A stretch of 64,000 nt of DNA from CAZTGZ01 sp044339595. GTDB lineage: Bacteria; Bacteroidota; Bacteroidia; NS11-12g; UBA9320. A model generated the notes under the pieces. It worked only from the letters and a program-made list of their open reading frames with translations. It was not told where the DNA came from and searched no databases. How positions within the stretch are numbered: the first letter of the stretch is position 1; every line of letters starts with the position of its first letter. The position numbers were made by a program, and so were the translations under genes. The stretch is taken from positions 1 to 64,000 of the forward strand of contig JBIIVF010000001.1 of NCBI GenBank assembly GCA_044339595.1, given 5' to 3'. This document shows positions 62,336-64,000 of this stretch, piece after piece.

Positions 62336-64000
62336 GTGTTTAGAATTCCGGCATTTATTTTCTGTATTTTATCTTTTTTTACATCTGAAGCGATCAATGC
62401 GGATAGTCAATTCGTTCAATTAACACCCAATCAAGAAATTACGGCAGAAGTCTCAGACGGATTATCTGCCAACGATTTTTATCTTTTTCACGACAATCAA
62501 TTTCCATCGCAGAGTTTGAAATTGGTAACGCCCAGGTTGGATACCGTTCGATTATATCAAATCAATAATGGCCAATATCAGTTGATTTATTTTAGAGAAG
62601 GTTTGAAACAAAAAAACAAAAACTTCATTCACTACATTGTTCCACTTCTCAATGGCGTAAATCCTGATTCCTTCAAATTAGAAATCAAATCTAGTTTTAA
62701 ACTCAGGTTCAAAATGGTTTTAGAAGAGACTGAGGTCTCGCATAAAAAAGAACAGATTTTTGAATTGTGGTTCAGTTTGTTTACCGGCATTATGCTGGTG
62801 ATGATTATTTATAACTTATTTCTTTTCTTCTCTGTAAGAGACAATATCTATCTGCTTTATGTATTGTATATCCTCACCGTTTTGTTCACTCAGCTTTCCA
62901 TTTTTGGGGTTGCGGCAAAATATCTTTGGGCCGGCAATGAGTGGCTCAATTATCAGTCAGTAAATATATTTACCTCTTTGGTGGGCATTGCCTCCCTCGA
63001 ATTCTTCAAGAAATTTAACCAAATCAAAGACTTTTTTCCAAAAGCAGACAAAGTATTAAACATCCACCATGTGGTTTACGTATTGGCGCTGATTTACTCT
63101 TTTTCTGACAAAAGCAATGTACCAACCGCTTATGGTTTGATTTCGGTGAATGCCACCGTTCTTTCTATTGTTGCCATCATTCTGGGTTTTAAACTCATGA
63201 TAAACGGTTTTAGACCGGCGAAATTCTTTTTGATTGCCTGGATTCTTTTTATTGTCGGCATCGTGTTGTACATCATGAAAGATTTTGGGTTTTTACCACT
63301 CACCTTTTTAACCAGATATATGATGCCCATTGGCTCTGCCATGGAAACCGTGATCCTTTCTTTGGCGTTGGCAGATCGAATCAACATATTAAAGAAAGAG
63401 AAGGAGACTTCACAAGCACAGGCGCTGAATGAGATGAAGAAAAATCAGCAGTTGATTAGAGAACAGAATATTGTACTTGAACAAAAAGTAGTTGAAAGAA
63501 CTGCTGAACTTGAACAGACATTGATGGACCTCAAGCAAACGCAAAGTCAATTGGTTGCTGCAGAAAAACTAGCCTCACTCGGTCAATTGACCGCGGGTAT
63601 TGCGCACGAAATCAACAACCCCATTAACTTTGTTTCATCCAATATCGAACCGCTTAAAAACGACATTAAAGACATCATTGAATTATTGAATATTTATCAA
63701 GAAAAAGCCCGTTCTTTAAACCCTGCTGAATTCAAGTCGGCCAAAGAATTTGAAGATGAAATTGACTTAGAATATACCATTGAAGAAATCGATCGGCTGA
63801 TGAAAGGCATACGAGAAGGGGCAGACCGGACCACAGAAATCGTAAGCAGTTTGAGGACTTTCTCAAGAACCGATGAAATTGCCCTTCAAACAGTCGATAT
63901 ACACACCATCATAGATTCAACCCTCACCATCTTAAAAAACAATCTCGGCCGCATTCAAGTTATTCGGCAATATGGTGAAATTTTACCGATTGAAGCCTAT
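62336..64000 (+). CDS. 7TM-DISM sensor histidine kinase, truncated by the window end
   Basis: First 555 codons of a longer gene. The start is GTG at 62336, since the ATG at 62315 is followed at once by a stop. It has a signal peptide (FIFCILSFFTSEAINA), a periplasmic beta domain (about 22-135; type 7TMR-DISMED2), seven membrane helices (about 140-360: FTGIMLVMIIYNLFLFFSV, ... AMETVILSLALADRI), a coiled-coil signalling helix (about 365-410) and a HisKA domain with LGQLTAGIAHEINNPINFV, where H424 is the phosphorylated histidine. The ATPase domain and anything after it lie beyond the edge. This family senses extracellular carbohydrates or other small ligands. Partner GNAT gene 4 bp upstream. Confidence 0.88.
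   Translation, partial: MFRIPAFIFCILSFFTSEAINADSQFVQLTPNQEITAEVSDGLSANDFYLFHDNQFPSQSLKLVTPRLDTVRLYQINNGQYQLIYFREGLKQKNKNFIHYIVPLLNGVNPDSFKLEIKSSFKLRFKMVLEETEVSHKKEQIFELWFSLFTGIMLVMIIYNLFLFFSVRDNIYLLYVLYILTVLFTQLSIFGVAAKYLWAGNEWLNYQSVNIFTSLVGIASLEFFKKFNQIKDFFPKADKVLNIHHVVYVLALIYSFSDKSNVPTAYGLISVNATVLSIVAIILGFKLMINGFRPAKFFLIAWILFIVGIVLYIMKDFGFLPLTFLTRYMMPIGSAMETVILSLALADRINILKKEKETSQAQALNEMKKNQQLIREQNIVLEQKVVERTAELEQTLMDLKQTQSQLVAAEKLASLGQLTAGIAHEINNPINFVSSNIEPLKNDIKDIIELLNIYQEKARSLNPAEFKSAKEFEDEIDLEYTIEEIDRLMKGIREGADRTTEIVSSLRTFSRTDEIALQTVDIHTIIDSTLTILKNNLGRIQVIRQYGEILPIEAY

Noticed and set aside
1..64000. CRISPR arrays, insertion sequences, prophage, integrase or conjugation genes
   Set aside because: No direct-repeat arrays, transposase-like proteins or phage genes were found; only the two palindromes qualify as repeats.

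Overview
The window comes from a member of the Bacteroidota, probably a free-living or environmental lineage near the Chitinophagales/Saprospirales/Sphingobacteriales; I cannot place it further. The evidence is five proteins with type IX secretion (T9SS) C-terminal sorting domains (three type A tails, two type B/CHU_C tails), two TonB-dependent receptors with carboxypeptidase-regulatory-like N-termini, and repeated -7 elements of the form TAnnTTTG, several with a TTG 17-23 bp upstream (the Bacteroidota promoter type). Start sites generally lack strong Shine-Dalgarno sequences.

Layout. 1-7.3 kb: a heme-type TonB receptor, a CsbD-like stress protein and a large T9SS-A surface protein. That protein is flanked by two copies of a perfect palindrome, and next to the first copy is a 27-bp remnant of an IscA-type gene end. 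7.3-9.4 kb: iscS-iscU-iscA. 9.4-11 kb: methylmalonyl-CoA epimerase and an AI-2E family membrane protein. 11-13.3 kb: rbfA, a LolC/E-like permease and pth. 13.4-19.4 kb: a 1530-residue T9SS-B protein, a LysE transporter and a cold-shock-domain protein. 19.4-22.7 kb: rplM-rpsI-rpsB-tsf, then pyrH behind a terminator-like hairpin. 22.8-30.5 kb: a tight six-gene cell-envelope operon with its own promoter. It encodes two DUF1549-like lipoproteins, a DUF1501-like exported protein, a lipoprotein with a CX4CH motif, a small lipoprotein and a CUB-containing T9SS-B protein. 30.5-41.1 kb: a CapA-like protein, a miniature T9SS protein, mgtE, rsmA, lpxK, a Nif3-like protein, a zinc-ribbon coiled-coil protein, a TPR-like exported protein and gltX. 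41.2-45.8 kb: a TonB receptor paired with a T9SS beta-helix protein. 46.2-53.2 kb: tRNA-Leu(CAG), meaB, ppa, an ArsC-like protein, a DUF1573 protein, an enoyl-CoA hydratase and a single-chain methylmalonyl-CoA mutase. 53.2-61.3 kb: purL, the operon DUF177-rpmF-plsX-fabH-accB-accC, and pdxA. 61.5-64 kb: a possible 46-codon ORF, a GNAT-fold protein and a 7TM sensor histidine kinase that runs off the window end.

Functionally, three loci (epimerase, MeaB, mutase) supply most of a propionyl-CoA/succinyl-CoA route, and fatty-acid initiation is a complete cluster. The least explained parts are the six-gene envelope operon, the GNAT/sensor kinase pair and the several large secreted proteins. I see no CRISPR array, insertion sequence, prophage or rRNA operon.
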